This document shows positions 37,021 through 51,900 of a DNA stretch of 64,000 nt, in pieces. The stretch is taken from NCBI GenBank assembly GCA_964019415.1, contig OZ025869.1, positions 12,829,430 through 12,893,429 of the forward strand, given 5' to 3'. The notes beneath the pieces are model-generated. The model was not told the DNA's origin and did not search any database. It worked only from the letters and a program-made list of their open reading frames with translations. The stretch comes from Ianthella basta. Its lineage: Eukaryota; Porifera; Demospongiae; Verongiida; Ianthellidae. The translations under genes were made by a program, and so were the position numbers. The number at the start of each line of letters is the position of its first letter. The first letter of the stretch is position 1.

Positions 37021-38566
37021 CTACATACATCTTGCCTCATCTTGCATTATCTTTCCTCATCTTGCTATTTCTTGCTTCATCTTGCAATATCTTACCTCAT
37101 CTTGCTACATCTTGCCTCATCTTGCAATATCTTGCCTCGTCTTGCAATATCTTACCTCATCTTGCAATGTCTTACCTCATCTTGCTATATCTTGCCTCAT
37201 CTTGTAATATCTTGCTTCATCTTACTAAATCTTGCTTCATCTTGCAATATCTTGCCTCATCATGCAATATCTTGCCTAATCTTGCAATATCTTCCCTCAT
37301 CTTACAATATCTTGCCTCATCTTGCAATGTCTTACCTCATCTTGCTACATCTTGCCTCATCTTGCAATATCTTGCTTTATCTTTCTACATCTTGCCTCAT
37401 CTTACTAAATCTTGTTATATCTTGCTATATCTTGCCTCATCTTGCTTCATCTTGCTACATCTTGCCTCATCTTGTAATGTCTTGCCTCATCTTGCCTAAA
37501 CTTGCAATACCTTGCCTCGTCTTGCAATATCTTGCCTCATCCTGTAATATCTTGCCTCATCTTGCTACATCTTGCCTCGTCTTGCAATATCCTGCCTCAT
37601 CTTGCTTTTTCTTGCCTCATCTTGCAATATCTTGCCTCATCTTACAATATCTTGCCTCATCTTGCAATGTCTTACCTCATCTTGCTACATATTGCCTCAT
37701 CTTGTAATGTCTGCCTCATCTTGCCTAATCTTGCAATATCTTGCCTTGTCTTGCAATATCTTGCCTCATCTTGTAATATCTGGCCTCATCTTGCTACATA
37801 CATCTTGCCTCATCTTGCATTATCTTTCCTCATCTTGCTATTTCTTGCTTCATCTTGCAATATCTTACCTCATCTTGCTACATCTTGCCTCATCTTGCAA
37901 TATCTTGCCTCGTCTTGCAATACCTTACTTCATCTTGCAATGTCTTACCTCATCTTGCTATATCTTGCCTCATCTTGCAATATCTTGCTTCATCTTACTA
38001 AATCTTGCCTCATCTTGCAATATCTTGCCTCATCATGCAATATCTTGCCTAATCTTGCAATATCTTGCCTCATCTTGCAATATCTTGCCTCATCTTGCAA
38101 TGTCTTACCTCATCTTGCTACATCTTGCCTCATCTTGCAATATCTTGCTTTATCTTTCTACATCTTGCCTCATCATACTAAATCTTGTTATATCTTGCTA
38201 TATCTTGCCTCATCTTGCTTCATCTTGCTACATCTTGCCTCATCTTGTAATGTCTTGCCTCATCTTGCCTAAACTTGCAATATCTTGCCTCGTCTTGCAA
38301 TATCTTGCCTCATCCTGTAATATCTTGCCTCATCTTGCTACATCTTGCCTCGTCTTGCAATATCCTGCCTCATCTTGCTTTTTCTTGCCTCATCTTGCAA
38401 TATCTTGCCTCATCTTACAATATCTTGCCTCATCTTGCAATGTCTTACCTCATCTTGCTACATCTTGCCTCATCTAGTAATGTCTGCCTCATCTTGCCTA
38501 ATCTTGCAATATCTTGCCTTGTCTTGCAATATCTTGCCTCATCTTGTAATATCTGGCCTCATCTTG
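37021..38566 (+). repeat. 773-bp higher-order repeat, two tandem copies and a partial third
   Basis: The out-of-register string ctacatacatcttgcc marks the copy starts at 37021, 37794 and 38567, exactly 773 bp apart each time. The 9-nt contracted unit taatgtctgcctcat also recurs once per copy (near 36930, 37702 and 38475). Two complete copies are nearly identical, and the third diverges after about 60 nt. Confidence 0.87.
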
Positions 38567-40780
38567 CTACATACATCTTGCCTCATCTTGCATTATCTTT
38601 CCTCATCTTGCTATTTCTTGCTTCATCTTGCAATATCTTGCCTCATCATGCAATATCTTGCCTCATCTTGCAATATCTTGCCTTGTCATGCAATATCTTG
38701 CCTCATCTTGCAATGTCTTACCTCATCTTGCTACATCTTGCCTCATCTTGCAATATTTTGCCTCGTCTTGCAATATCTTACCTCATCTTGCAATGTCTTA
38801 CCTCATCTTGCTATATCTTGCCTCATCTTGCAATATCTTGCTTCATCTTACTAAATCTTGCTTCATCTTGCAATATCTTGCCTCATCTTACAATATCTTG
38901 CATCATCTTGCAATGTCTTACCTCATCTTGCTACATCTTGCCTCATCTTGCTATATTTTGCTTTATCTTTCTACATCTTGCCTCATCTTACTAAATCTTG
39001 TTTCATCTTGCTACATCTTGCCTCATCTTGCTTCATCTTGCTACATCTTGCCTCATCTTGTAATGTCTGCCTCATCTTGCCTAATCTTGCAATATCTTGC
39101 TTTGTCTTGCAAAATCTTGCCTCATCTTGAAATATCTTGCCTAATCTTGCTACATCTTGCATCGTCTAGCAATATCCTGCCTCATCTTGCTATCTCTTGC
39201 CTCATCTTGCAATATCTTACCTCATCTTACAATATCTTGCCTCATCTTGCAATGTCTTGCCTCATCTTGCTACATCTTGCCTCATCTTGCAATATTTTGC
39301 TTTATCTTTCTACATCTTGCCTCATCTTACTAAATCTTGTTATATCTTGCTATATCTTGCCTCATCTTGCTTCATCTTGCTACATCTTGCCTCATCTTGT
39401 AATGTCTTGCCTCATCTTGCCTCATCTTGCAATATCTTACCTCATCTTACAATATCTTGCTTCATCTTGCAATATCTTGCCTCATCATCAATATCTTGCC
39501 TAATCTTGCAATATCTTGCCTCATCTTGCATTATCTTGCCTCATCTTGCAATGGCTTACCTCATCTTGCAACATCTTGCCTCATCTTGCAATATCTTACT
39601 TTATCTTTCTACATCTTGCCTCATCTTACTAAATCTTGTTTTATCTTGCTACATCTCTCCTCATCTTGCCTAATCATGCAATATCTTGCCTCGTCTTGCT
39701 ACATCTTGCCTCATCTTGTAATATCTTGCCTCATCTTGCTACATCTTGCCTCGTCTTGCAATATCCTGCCTCATCTTGCTTTTTCTTGCCTCATCTTGCA
39801 ATCTCTTCCCTCATCTTACAATATCTTGCCTCATCTTGCAATGTCTTACCTCATCTTGCTACATCTTGCCTCATCTTGCAATATCTTGCTTTATCTTTCT
39901 ACATCTTGCCTCATCTTACGAAATCTTGTTCTATCTTGCTATATCTTGCCTCATCTTGCTTCATCTTGCTACATCTTGCCTCATCTTGTAATGTCTTGCC
40001 TCATCTTGCCTAATCTTGCAATATCTTGCCTCATCTTGCAATATCTTGCCTCATCTTATAATATCTTGCCTCATCTTACTACATCTTGCCTCATCTTGCA
40101 ATATCCTGCCTCATCTTGCTATTTCTTGCCTCATCTTGCTTCATCTTGCTACATCTTGCCTCATCTTGTAATGTTTTGCCTGATCTTGCTACATCTTGCA
40201 ATATCTTGCCTCATCATGCAATATCTTGCCTAATCTTGTAATGTCTTGCCTCATCTGGCCTCATCTTGCTACATCTTGCCTCATCTTGCTATATCTTACC
40301 TCGTCTTGCTATATCTTGCCTCATCTTCTTACATCTTGCCTCATCTTGCTATTTCTTGCCTCATCTGGCTATTTCTTGCCTCATCTTGCTGTTTCTTGCC
40401 TCATTCTGCAATATCTTGCCTCATCATGCAATATCTTGCCTAATCTTGCAATATCTTGCCTCGTCTTGCAATATCTTGCCTCATCTTGCAATGTCTTGCC
40501 TCATCTTGCCAAATCTTGCAATATCTTGCCTCATCTTGCATTATCTTGCTTCATCTTCCTATTTCTTTTCTCATCTTGCGTGATCTTGCAATATCTTGCG
40601 ACATCTTACACTATCTTGCCTCATCTTACTACATCTTGCTTCATCTTGCTGTATCTTGCCTCATCTTGCTACATTTTGCCTCGTCTTGCAATATCTTGCC
40701 TATCCTTGTAATATCTTGCCTCATCTTGCAATATTTCGCCTCATTTTGCTATTTCTTGCTTCATCTTGCAATATCTTGCC

Positions 40781-40840
40781 TCATCATGCAATATCTTGCC
40801 TCATCATGCAATATCTTGCCTCATCATGCAATATCTTGCC
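40781..40840 (+). repeat. Three perfect copies of a variant 20-mer
   Basis: The variant tcatcatgcaatatcttgcc occurs three times in a row without a mismatch. Elsewhere this catcatg variant appears singly, so this is a very recent local expansion of one 20-bp unit and shows the smallest scale at which the array is copied. Confidence 0.85.
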
Positions 40841-43800
40841 TCATCTTGCAATATCTTGCCTCATCTTGCAATATCTTGCCTCATTTTGCAATGTCTTACC
40901 TCATCTTTCTACATCTTGCCTCATCTTACTAAATCTTGCTTTATCTTGCTACATCTTGCCTCATCTTGCTTCATCTTGCTACATCTTGCCTCATCTCTTA
41001 ATGTCTTGCCTCATCTTGCCTAATCTTGCAATATCTTGTCTCGTCTTGCAATATCTTGCCTCATCTTGTAATATCTTGCCTCATCTTGCTACATATTGCT
41101 TCATATTGCAATACCTTGCAACATCTAGCTACATCTTGCCTCATCTTACTAAATCTGGCTTCATCTTGCTACATCTTGCTTCATCTTGCCTCATCTTGCT
41201 ACATCTTGCCTTATCTTGCTATTTCCTGCCTCATCTTACTATTTCTTTCCTCATCTTGCTATATTTTACCTCATCTTGCTACATCTTGCCTCGTCATGCA
41301 ATATCTTGCCTCATCTTCTTACATCTTGCCTCATCTTGCTATTTCTTGCCTCATCTTGCTATTTCTTGCCTCATCTTGCAATATCTTGCCTCATCATGCT
41401 ATATCTTGCCTAATCTTGCAATATCTTGCCTCATCTTGCTATTTCTTGCCTCATCTTGCAATATCTTGCCTCATCATGCATTATCTCGCCTAATCTTACA
41501 ATATCTTGCCTCATCTTGCAGTATCTTGCCTCATCTTACAATATCTTACCTCATCTTGCTACTTCTTGCCTCATCTTGCAATATCTTGCTTTATCTTTCT
41601 ACATCTTGCCTCATCATACTAAATCTTGTTTCATCTTGCTACATCTTGCCTCATCTTGCTTCATCTTGCCACATCTTGCCTCATCTTGTAATGTCTTGCC
41701 TCATCTTGCCTAATCTTGCAATATCTTGCCTCGTCTTGCAATATCTTGCCTCATCCTGTAATATCTTGCCTCATCTTGCTACATCTTGCCTCATCTTGTA
41801 ATATCTTGCCTCATCTTGCTATTTCTTGCCTCATCTCGCTATATTTTGCCTCATCTTGCTACATCTTGCCTCGTCCTGCAATATCTTGCCTCATCTTCTT
41901 ACATCTTGCCTCATCTTGCAATGTCTTACCTCATTTTGCTACATCTTGCCTCATCTTGCAATATCTTGCTTTATCTTTCTACATCTTGCCTCATCTTACC
42001 AAATCTTGTTTTATCTTGCTACATCTTAAGTGCCTCATCTTGCTTCATCTTGCTACATCTCGCCTCATCTTGTAATGTCTTGCCTCATCTTGCCTAATCT
42101 TGCAATATCTTGCCTCATCTTGCAATATCTTGCCTCATCTTGTAATGTCTTGCCTCATCTTGCTACATCTTGCCTCATCTTGCAATATCTTGCCTCATCT
42201 TGCTAATTCTTGCTTCATCTTGCAATATCTTGCCTCATCATGCAATATCTTGCCTAATCTTGCAATATCTTGCCTCATCTTGCAATATCTTGCATCGTCT
42301 TGCAATATCCTGCCTCATCTTGCTACATCTTGCCTCATCTTGCAATATCTTGCCTCATCTTGCAATGTCTTACCTCATCATGCTACATCTTGCCTCATCT
42401 TGCAATATCTCGGTTTATCTTTCTACATCTTGCCTCATCTTACTAAATCTTGTTATATCTTGCTACATCTTGCCTCATCTTGCTTCATCTTGCTACATCT
42501 TGCCTCATCTTGTAATGTCTTGCCTCATCTTACCTAATCTTGCAATATCTTGCCTCGTCTTGCAATATCTTGCCTCAACCTGTAATGTCTTGCCTCATCT
42601 TGCCACATCTTGCTTATTCTTTCCTCATCTTGCTACATCTTGCCTCATCTTGCAATGCCTTATTACCTCATCTCGCTACATCTTGCCTCATCATGCCATT
42701 TCTTGCCTCATCTTGCTATTTCTTGCCTCATCTTGCTATATCTTGCCTCTTCTTGCTACAACTTGCCTCGTCTTTCAATATCTTGCCTCATCTTCTTACA
42801 TCTTGCCTCATCTTGCTATTTCTTTCCTCATCTTGCGATTTCTTGCTTCATCTTTTTATTTCTTGCCTCGTCTTGCAATATCTTGCCTCATCATGCAATA
42901 TCTTGCCTAATCTTGCAATATCTTGCCTCATCTTACAATATCTTGCCTCATCTTGCAATGTCTTACCTCATCTTGCTACATCTTGCCTCATCTTGCAATA
43001 TTTTGCTTTATCTTTCTACATCTTGCCTCATCTTACTAAATCTTGTTATATCTTGCTACATCTTGCCTCATCTTGCTTCATCTTGCTACATCTTGCCTCA
43101 TCTTGTAATGTCTTGTCTCATCTTGCCTAATCTTGCAACATCTTGCCTCGTCTTGCAATATCTTGCCTCATCCTGTAATATCTTGCCTCATCTTGCTACA
43201 TCTTGCCTCATCTTGCAATATCTTGCCTCATCTTGCTAGTTCTTGCTTCATCTTGCAATATCTTGCCTCATCATGCAATATCTTGCCTAATCTTGCAATA
43301 TCTTGCCTATTCTTGCAATATCTTGCCTCATCTTGCAATGTCTTACCTCATCTTGCTACATCTTGCCTCATCTTGCAATATCTTGCTTTATCTTTCTACA
43401 TCTTGCCTCATCTTGCTACATCTTGCCTCTTCTTGCAATATCCTGCCTCATCTTGCTATTTCTTGACTCATCTTGCAATATCTTGCTTCATCTTACAATA
43501 TCTTGCCTCATCTTGCAATGTCTTACCTCATCTTGCTACATCTTGCCTCATCTTGCAATATCTTGCTTCATCTTTCTACATCTTGCCTCATCTTACTAAA
43601 TCGTGTTTCATCTTGCTACATCTTGCCTCATCTTGCTTCATCTTGCTACATCTCGCCTCATCGTGTAATGTCTTACCTGATCTTACCTAATCTTGCAATA
43701 TCTTGCCTCGTCTTGCAATATATTGCCTCATCTTGTAATGTCTTACCTCATCTTGCCACATCTTGCCTCATCTTGCCTCATCTTGCTACATCCTACCTCA

Positions 43801-46800
43801 TCTTGCAATGTCTTATTACCTCATCTCGCTACATCTTGCCTCATCTCGCTACATCTTGCCTCATCTTGCTACATCTTGCTTCATCTTGCTACATCTTGCT
43901 TCATCTTGCTACATCTTGCCTCATCTTGCTATATCTTGCCTCATTCTGCAATTTCTTGCCTCATCATGCAATATCTTGCCTCATCTTCTTACATCTTGCC
44001 TCATCTTGCATTATCTTGCCTCATCTTGCATTATCTTGCTTCATCTTTGTACATCTTGCCTCATCTTACTAAATCTTGTTATATCTTGCTACACTTGCCT
44101 CATCTTGCTTCATCTTGCTACATCTTGCCTCATCTTGTAATGTCTTGCCTCATCTTGCCTAATCTTGCAATATCTTGCCTCGTCTTGCAATATCTTGCCT
44201 CATCCTGTAATATCTTGCCTCATCTTGCTACATCTTGCCGCATCTTGCCATATCTTGCCTCATCTTGCAATATCTTGCCTCATCTTGCAATGTCTTACCT
44301 CATCTTGCTACATCTTGCCTCATCTTGCAATATCTTGCTTCATCTTTCTACATCTTGCCTCATCTTACTAAATCTTGTTATATCTTGCTACATCTTGCCT
44401 CATCTTGCTTCATCTTGCTACATCTTGCCTCATCTTGTAATGTCTTACCTCATCTTGCCTAAACTTGCAATATCTTGCCTCGTCTTGCAATATCTTGCCT
44501 CATCTTGTAATATCTTGCCTCATCTTGCTACATCTTGCCTCATCTTGCAATATCCTGCCTCATCTTGCTTTTTCTTGCCTAATCTTGGAATGTCTTGCCT
44601 CATCTTACAATATCTTGCATCATCTTTCAATGTCTTACCTCATCTTGCTACATCTTGCCTCATCTTGCAATATCTTGCTTTATCTTTCTACATCTTACCT
44701 CATCTTACTAAATATTGTTTAATCTTGCTACATCTTGCCTCATCTTGCTTCATCTTGCTACATCTTGCCTCATCTTGTAATGTCTTGCCTGATCTTACCT
44801 AATCTTGCAATATCTTACCTCGTCTTGCAAAATCTTGCCTCATCTTGTAATGTCTTGCCTCATCTTGCAATGTCTTATTACCTCATCTCGCTACATCTTG
44901 CCTCATCTCGCTGCATCTTGCCTCATCTTGCTACATCTTGCCTCATCTTGCTACATCTGGCCTCATCTTGCAATGTCTTGCCTCATCTTGCCTAATCTTG
45001 CAATATTTTGCCTCATCTTGCACTATCTTGCTTCATCTTGCTATATCTTGCGACATCTTACACTATCTTGCCTTATCTTACTACATCTTGCTTTATTTTG
45101 CTATATCTTGCCTCATCTTGCAATATCTTGCCTCATCTTGCAATATCTCGCTACATCTTACTTCATCTTGTTATATCTTGCTTCATCTTGCTTCATCTTG
45201 CTATATCTTGCCTCATCTTGCTATATCTTGTCTCATCTAGCAATATCTTACCTCATCTTGCATTATCTTGTTACATCTTACTTCTTCTTGCTATATCTTG
45301 CCTTATCTTGCCTCATCTTGCAATATCTTGCCTCATCTTGCTTCATCTTGCTTCATCTTGCTATATCTTGCTTCATCTTGTTAAATCTTGCTTCATCTTG
45401 CAATATCTTGCCACATCTTGCAACATCTTGCCCCATCTTGCTACATTTGCCTATCTTGCTATTTCTTGCCTCATCTTTCTATTTCTCGCCTCATCTTGCA
45501 ATATCTTGCCTCATCTTGCTACATCTTGACTCATCTTGCAATGTCTTGCCTCATCTTGCTACATCTTGCCTCGTCTTGCTATTTCTTGCCTCATCTTGCT
45601 ACATCTTGCCTCATCTTGCAATATCTTGCCTATTCTTGCTCTTTCCTGCCTCATCTTGCAATATCTTCCCTCATCTTGCAATATCTTGCCTCATCTTGCA
45701 ATGTCTTACCTCATCTTGCTATATCTTGCCTCATCTTGCAATATCTTGCCTCAGCTTACTAAATCTTGCTTCATCTTGCAATATCTTGCTTCATCTTGCA
45801 ATATCTTGCCTCATCATGCAATATCTTGCCTAATCTTGCAATATCTTGCCTCATCTTGCAATATCTTGCCTCATCATGCAATGTTTTACCTCATCTTGCT
45901 ACATCTTGCCTCATCTTGTAATGTCTTGCCTCATCTTGCCTAAACTTGCAATATCTTGCCTCGTCTTGCAATATCTTGCCTCATCTTGTAATATCTTGCC
46001 TCATCTTGCTACATCTTGCCTCATCTTGCAATATCCTGCCTCATCTTGCTAGTTCTTGCCTCATCTTGCAATATCTTGCCTCATCTTACAATATCTTGCC
46101 TCATCTTACAATGTCTTACCGCATCTTGCTACATCTCGCCTCATCTTGAAATATTTTGCTTTATCTTTCTACATCTTGCCTCATCTTACTCAATCTTGTT
46201 TCATCTTGCTACATCTTGCCTCATCTTGCTTCATCTTGCTACATCTTGCCTCATCTTGTAATGTCTTGCCTCATCTTGCCTAATCTTGCAATATCTTGCC
46301 TCGTCTTGCAATATATTGCCTCATCTTGTAATATCTTGCCTCATCTTGCTACATCTTGCCTCATCTTGCAATATCTTGCCTCATCTTGCTTTTTCTTGCT
46401 TCATCTTGCAATATCTTGCCTCATCATGCAATATCTTGCCTGATCTTGCAATATCTTGCCTAATCTTGCAATTTCTTGCCTCATCTTGCAATGTCTTACC
46501 TCATCTCGCTACATCTTGCCTCATCTTGCAATATCTTGCTTTATCTTTCTACATCTTGCTTCATCTTGCTACATCTTGCCTCATCTTGCTTCATCTTGCT
46601 ACATCTTGCCTCATCTTGTAATATCTTGCCTCATCTTGCCTAATCTTGCAATATCTTGCCTCGTCTTGCAATATCTTGCCTTATCTTGCAATATCCTGCT
46701 TCGTCTTGCTACATCTTGCCTCGTCTTGCAATATCTTGCCTTATCTTGTAATATCTTGCCTCATCTTGCTACATCTTGCCTCATCTTGCAATATCTTGCC

Positions 46801-48500
46801 TCATCTTGCTATTTCTTGCTTCATCTTGCAATATCTTGCCTCATCATGCAATATCTTGCCTAATCTTGCAATCTCTTGCCTCGTCTTGCAATATCTAGCC
46901 TCATCTTGCAATGTCTTACCTCATCTTGCTACATCTTGACTCATCTTGCAATATCTTGCTTTATATTTCTACATCTTGCCTCATCTTACTAAATCTTTTT
47001 TCATCTTACCACATCTTGCCTCATCTTGCATCATCTTGCTACATCTTTCCTCATCTTACAATATCTTGCATAATCTTGCTATTTCTTGCTTCATCTTGCA
47101 ATATCTTGCTTCATCGTGCTACATCTTGCCTCATCTTACTAAATCTTGTTTCATCTTGCTACATCTTGCCTCATCATGCTTCATCTTGCTACATCTTGCC
47201 TCATCTTGTAATGTCTTGCCTCATCTTGCCTAATCTTGCAACATCTTGCCTCGTCTTGCAATATCTTGCCTCATCTTGTAATGTCCTGCCTCGTCTTGCC
47301 TCATCTTGCAATATCTTGCCTCATCTTGCTATTTCTTGCCTCATCTTGCTATTTCTTGTCTCATCTTTCAATGTCTTACCTCATCTCGCTACATCTTGCC
47401 TCATCTTGCAATATCTTGCCTCATTTTGCTATTTATTGCTTCATCTTGCAATACCTTGCAACATCTCGCTACATCTTGCCTCATCTTACTAAATCTGGCT
47501 TCATCTTGCTACATCTTGCTTCATCGTGCCTCATCTTGCTACATCTTGCCTCATCTTGCAATGCCTTATTACCTCATCTCGCTACATCTTGCCTCATCTT
47601 GCTACATCTTGCCTCATCTTGCTACATCTTGCCTCATCTTGCTATTTCTTGCCTCATCTTGCTATTTCTTGCCTCATCTTGCTATATTTTGCCTCATCTT
47701 GCTACATCTTGCCTCATCTTGCAATATCTTGCCTCATCTTGCTATTTCTTGCCTCATCTTGCTATATTTTGCCTCATCTTGCTACATCTTGCCTCATCTT
47801 GCAATATCTTACTTTATCTTGCTACATCTTGCCTCATCTTACTAAATCTGGCTTCATCTTGCTACATCTTGCTTCATCTTGCCTCATCTTGCTACATCTT
47901 GCCTCATCTTGCAATGCCTTATTACCTCAACTCGCTACATCTTGCCTCATCTTGCTACATCTTGCCTCATCTTGCTACATCTTGCCTCATCTTGCTATTT
48001 CTTGCCTCATCTTGCTATTTCTTGCCTCATCTTGCTATATTTTGCCTCATCTTGCTACATCTTGCCTCGTCCTGCAATATGTTGCCTCATCTTCTTACAT
48101 TTTGCCTCATCTTGCTATTTCTTGCCTCATCTTGCTATTTCTTGCCTCATCATGCAATATCTTGCCTCATCATGCAATATCTTGCCTAATCTTGCAATAT
48201 CTTGCCTCATCTTGCAATATCTTGCCTCATCTTGCAATGTCTTACCTCATCTTGCTACATCGTGCCTTATCTTGCAATATCTTGCTTTATCTTTCTACAT
48301 CTTCCTCATCTTACTCAATCTTGTTTCATCTTGCTACATCTTGCCTCATCTTGCTTCATCTAGCTACATCTTGCCTCATCTTGTAATGTCTTGCCTCATC
48401 TTGCCTAAACTTGCAATATCTTACCTCATCTTGCAATATCTTGCCTCATCTTGTAATATCTTGCCTCATCTTGCTACATCTTGCCTCATCTTGCAATATC

Positions 48501-48920
48501 TTGCCTCATCTTGCCTCATCTTGCTACATCTTGCCTCATCTTGCAATATCTTGCCTCATCTTCTTACATCTTGCCTCATCTTGCTATTTCTTGCCTCATC
48601 TTCCTATTTCTTGCCTCATCTTGCTACATCTTGCCTCGTCTTGCAATATCTTGCCTCATCTTCTTACATCTTGCCTCATCTTGCTATTTCTTGCCTCATC
48701 TTCCTATATCTTGCCTCATCTTGCCTCATCTTGCTACATCTTGCCTCATCTTGCAATATCTTGCCTCATCTTCTTACATCTTGCCTCATCTTGCTATTTC
48801 TTGCCTCATCTTCCTATATCTTGCCTCATCTTGCTACATCTTGCCTCGTCTTGCAATATCTTGCCTCATCTTCTTACATCTTGCCTCATCTTGCTATTTC
48901 TTGCCTCATCTTCCTATTTC
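48501..48920 (+). repeat. 210-bp tandem duplication
   Basis: Positions 48501-48710 and 48711-48920 carry the same order of variant units, including the doubled cttgcctcat at the start and the cttcttacatc and cttcctat units. One visible difference is ctatttcttg versus ctatatcttg after the cctat unit near 48605 and 48815. Confidence 0.82.
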
Positions 48921-51900
48921 TTGCCTCATCTTGCTATTTCTTGCCTCATACTGCAATATCTTGCCTCATCATGCAATATCTTTCCTAATCTTGCAATATC
49001 TTGCCTCGTCTTGCAATATCTTGCCTCGTCTTGCAATATCTTGCCTCATCTTGCAATGTCTTGCCTCATCTTGCCAAAACTTGCAATATCTTGCCTCATC
49101 TTGCATTATCTTGCTTCATCTTCCTATAACTTGCCTCATCTTGCCTCATCTTGCGATATCTTGCGACATCTTACGCTATCTTGCCTCATCTTACTACATC
49201 TTGCTTCATCTTGCTGTATCTTGCCTCATCTTGCTACATCTTGCCTCGTCTTGCAATATCTTGCCTAATCTTGCTACATCTTGCCTCATCTTGCAATATC
49301 TTGCCTCATCTTGCTATTTATTGCTTCATCTTGCAATATCTTGCCTCATCATGCAATATCTTGCCTAATCATGCAATCTCTTGCCTCATCTTGCAATATC
49401 TTGCCTCATCTTGCAATATCTTGCATAATCTTGCTATTTCTTACTTCATCTTGCAATATCTTGCTACATCGTGCTACATTTTGCCTCATTTTACTAAATC
49501 TTGTTTCATCTTGCTACATCTTGCCTCATCTTGCTTCATCTTGCTACATCTTGCCTCATCTTGTAATGTCTTGCCTCATCTTGCCTAATCTTGCAACATC
49601 TTCCCTCGTCTTGCAATATCTTGCCTCATCTTGCAATGTCTTGCCTCATCTTGCCTCATCTTGCAATATCTTGCCTCATCTTGCTATTTCTTGCCTCATC
49701 TTGCTATTTCTTGTCTCATCTTTCAATGTCTTACCTCATCTCGCTACATCTTGCCTCATCTTGCAATATCTTGCCTCATCTTGCTATTTATTGCTTCATC
49801 TTGCAAGACCTTGCAACATCTCGCTACATCTTGCCTCATCTTACTAAATCTGGCTTCATCTTGCTACATCTTGCTTCATCTTGCCTCATCTTGCTACATC
49901 TTGCCTCATCTTGCAATGCCTTATTACCTCAACTCGCTACATCTTGCCTCATCTTGCTACATCTTGCCTCATCTTGCTACATCTTGCCTCATCTTGCTAT
50001 TTCTTGCCTCATCTTGCTATTTCTTGCCTCATCTTGCTATATTTTGCCTCATCTTGCTACATCTTGCCTCGTCTTGCAATATGCTGCCTCATCTTCTTAC
50101 ATCTTGCCTCATCTTGCTATTTCTTGCCTCATCTTGCAGTATCTTGCCTAATCTTGCTATTTCTTGCCTCGTCTTGCAATATCTTGCCTCATCATGCAAT
50201 ATCTTGCCTAATCTTGCAATATCTTGCCTCATCATGCAATATCTTGCCTCATCTTGCAATGTCTTACCTCATCTTGCTACATCGTGCCTCATCTTGCAAT
50301 ATCTTGCTTTATCTTTCTTCATCTTGCCTCATCTTACTAAATCTTGTTATATCTTGCTACATCTTGCCTCATCTTCCTTCATCTTGCTACATCTTACCTC
50401 ATTTTGTAATGTCTTGCCTCATCTTGCCTAAACTTGCAATATCTTGCCTCGTCTTGTAATATCTTGCCTAATCTTGCTACATCTTGCCTCATCTTGTAAT
50501 ATCTTGCCTCATCTTGCTATTTCTTGCCTCATCTTGCAATATCTTGCCTCATCTTACAATATCTTACCTCATCTTGCAATGTCTTACCTCATCTTGCTAC
50601 ATCTTGCCTCATCTTGCTACATCTTGCTTTATCTTTCTACATCTTGCCTCATCTTACTAAATCTTGTTTCATCTTGCTACATCTTGCCTTATCTTGCTTC
50701 ATCTTGCTACATCTTGCCTCATCTTGTAATGTCTTGCCTCATCTTGCTACATCTTGCCTCATCTTGCCTCATCTTGCTACATCTTGCCTCATCTTGCAAT
50801 GTCTTATTGCCTCATCTCGCTACATCTTGCCTCATCTCGCTACATCTTGCCTCATCTTGCTACATCTTGCCTCATCTTGCCACATCTGGCCTCATCTTGC
50901 TATTTCTTGCCTCATCTTGCTATATCTTGCCTCATCTTGCTACATCTTGCCTCGTCTTGCAATATCTTGCCTCATCTTCTTACATCTTGCCTCATCTTGC
51001 TATTTCTTGCCTCATCTTCCTATTTCTTGCCTCATCTTACTATTTCTTGCCTCATTCTGCAATATCTTGCCTCATCATGCAATATCTTGCCTAATCTTGC
51101 AATATCTTGCCTCGTCTTGCAATATCTTGCTTCATCTTGCAATGTCTTGCCTCATCTTGCTTAATCTTGCAATATCTTGCCTAATCTTGCGTTATCTTGC
51201 TTCAGCTTCCTATATCTTGCCTCATCTTGCCTCATCTTGCATTATCTTGCGACATCTTACACTATCTTGCCTAATCTTACTACATCTTGCTTCATCTTCC
51301 TATATCTTGCCTCATCTTGCCTCATCTTGCAATATCTTGCGACATCTTACACTATCTTGCCTCATCTTACTACATCTTGCTTCATCTTGCTGTATCTTGC
51401 CTCATCCTGCTGCATCTTGCCTCGTCTTGCAATATCTAGCCTAATCTTGCAATATCTTGCCTCATCTTGCAATATCTCGCCTCATCTTGCTATTTCTTGC
51501 TTCATCTTGCAATATCTTGCCTCATCATGCAATATCTTGCCTAATCTTGCAATCTCTTGCCTCATCTTGCAATATCTTGCCTCATCTTGCAATGTCTTAC
51601 CTCATCTTGCTACATCTTGCCTCATCTTGCAATATCTTGCCTAATCTAGCTATTTCTTGCTTCATCTTGCAATATCTTGCTTCATCGTGCTACATCTTGC
51701 CTCATCTTACTAAATCTTGTTCATCGTGCTACATCTTGCCTCATCTTGCTTCATCTTGCTACATCTTGCCTCATCTTGTAATGTCTTGCCTCATCTTGCC
51801 TAATCTTGCAACATCTTGCCTCGTCTTCCAATATCTTGCCTCATCTTGTAATGTCCTGCCTCATCTTGCTTCATCTTGCAATATCTTGCCTTACCTTGCT

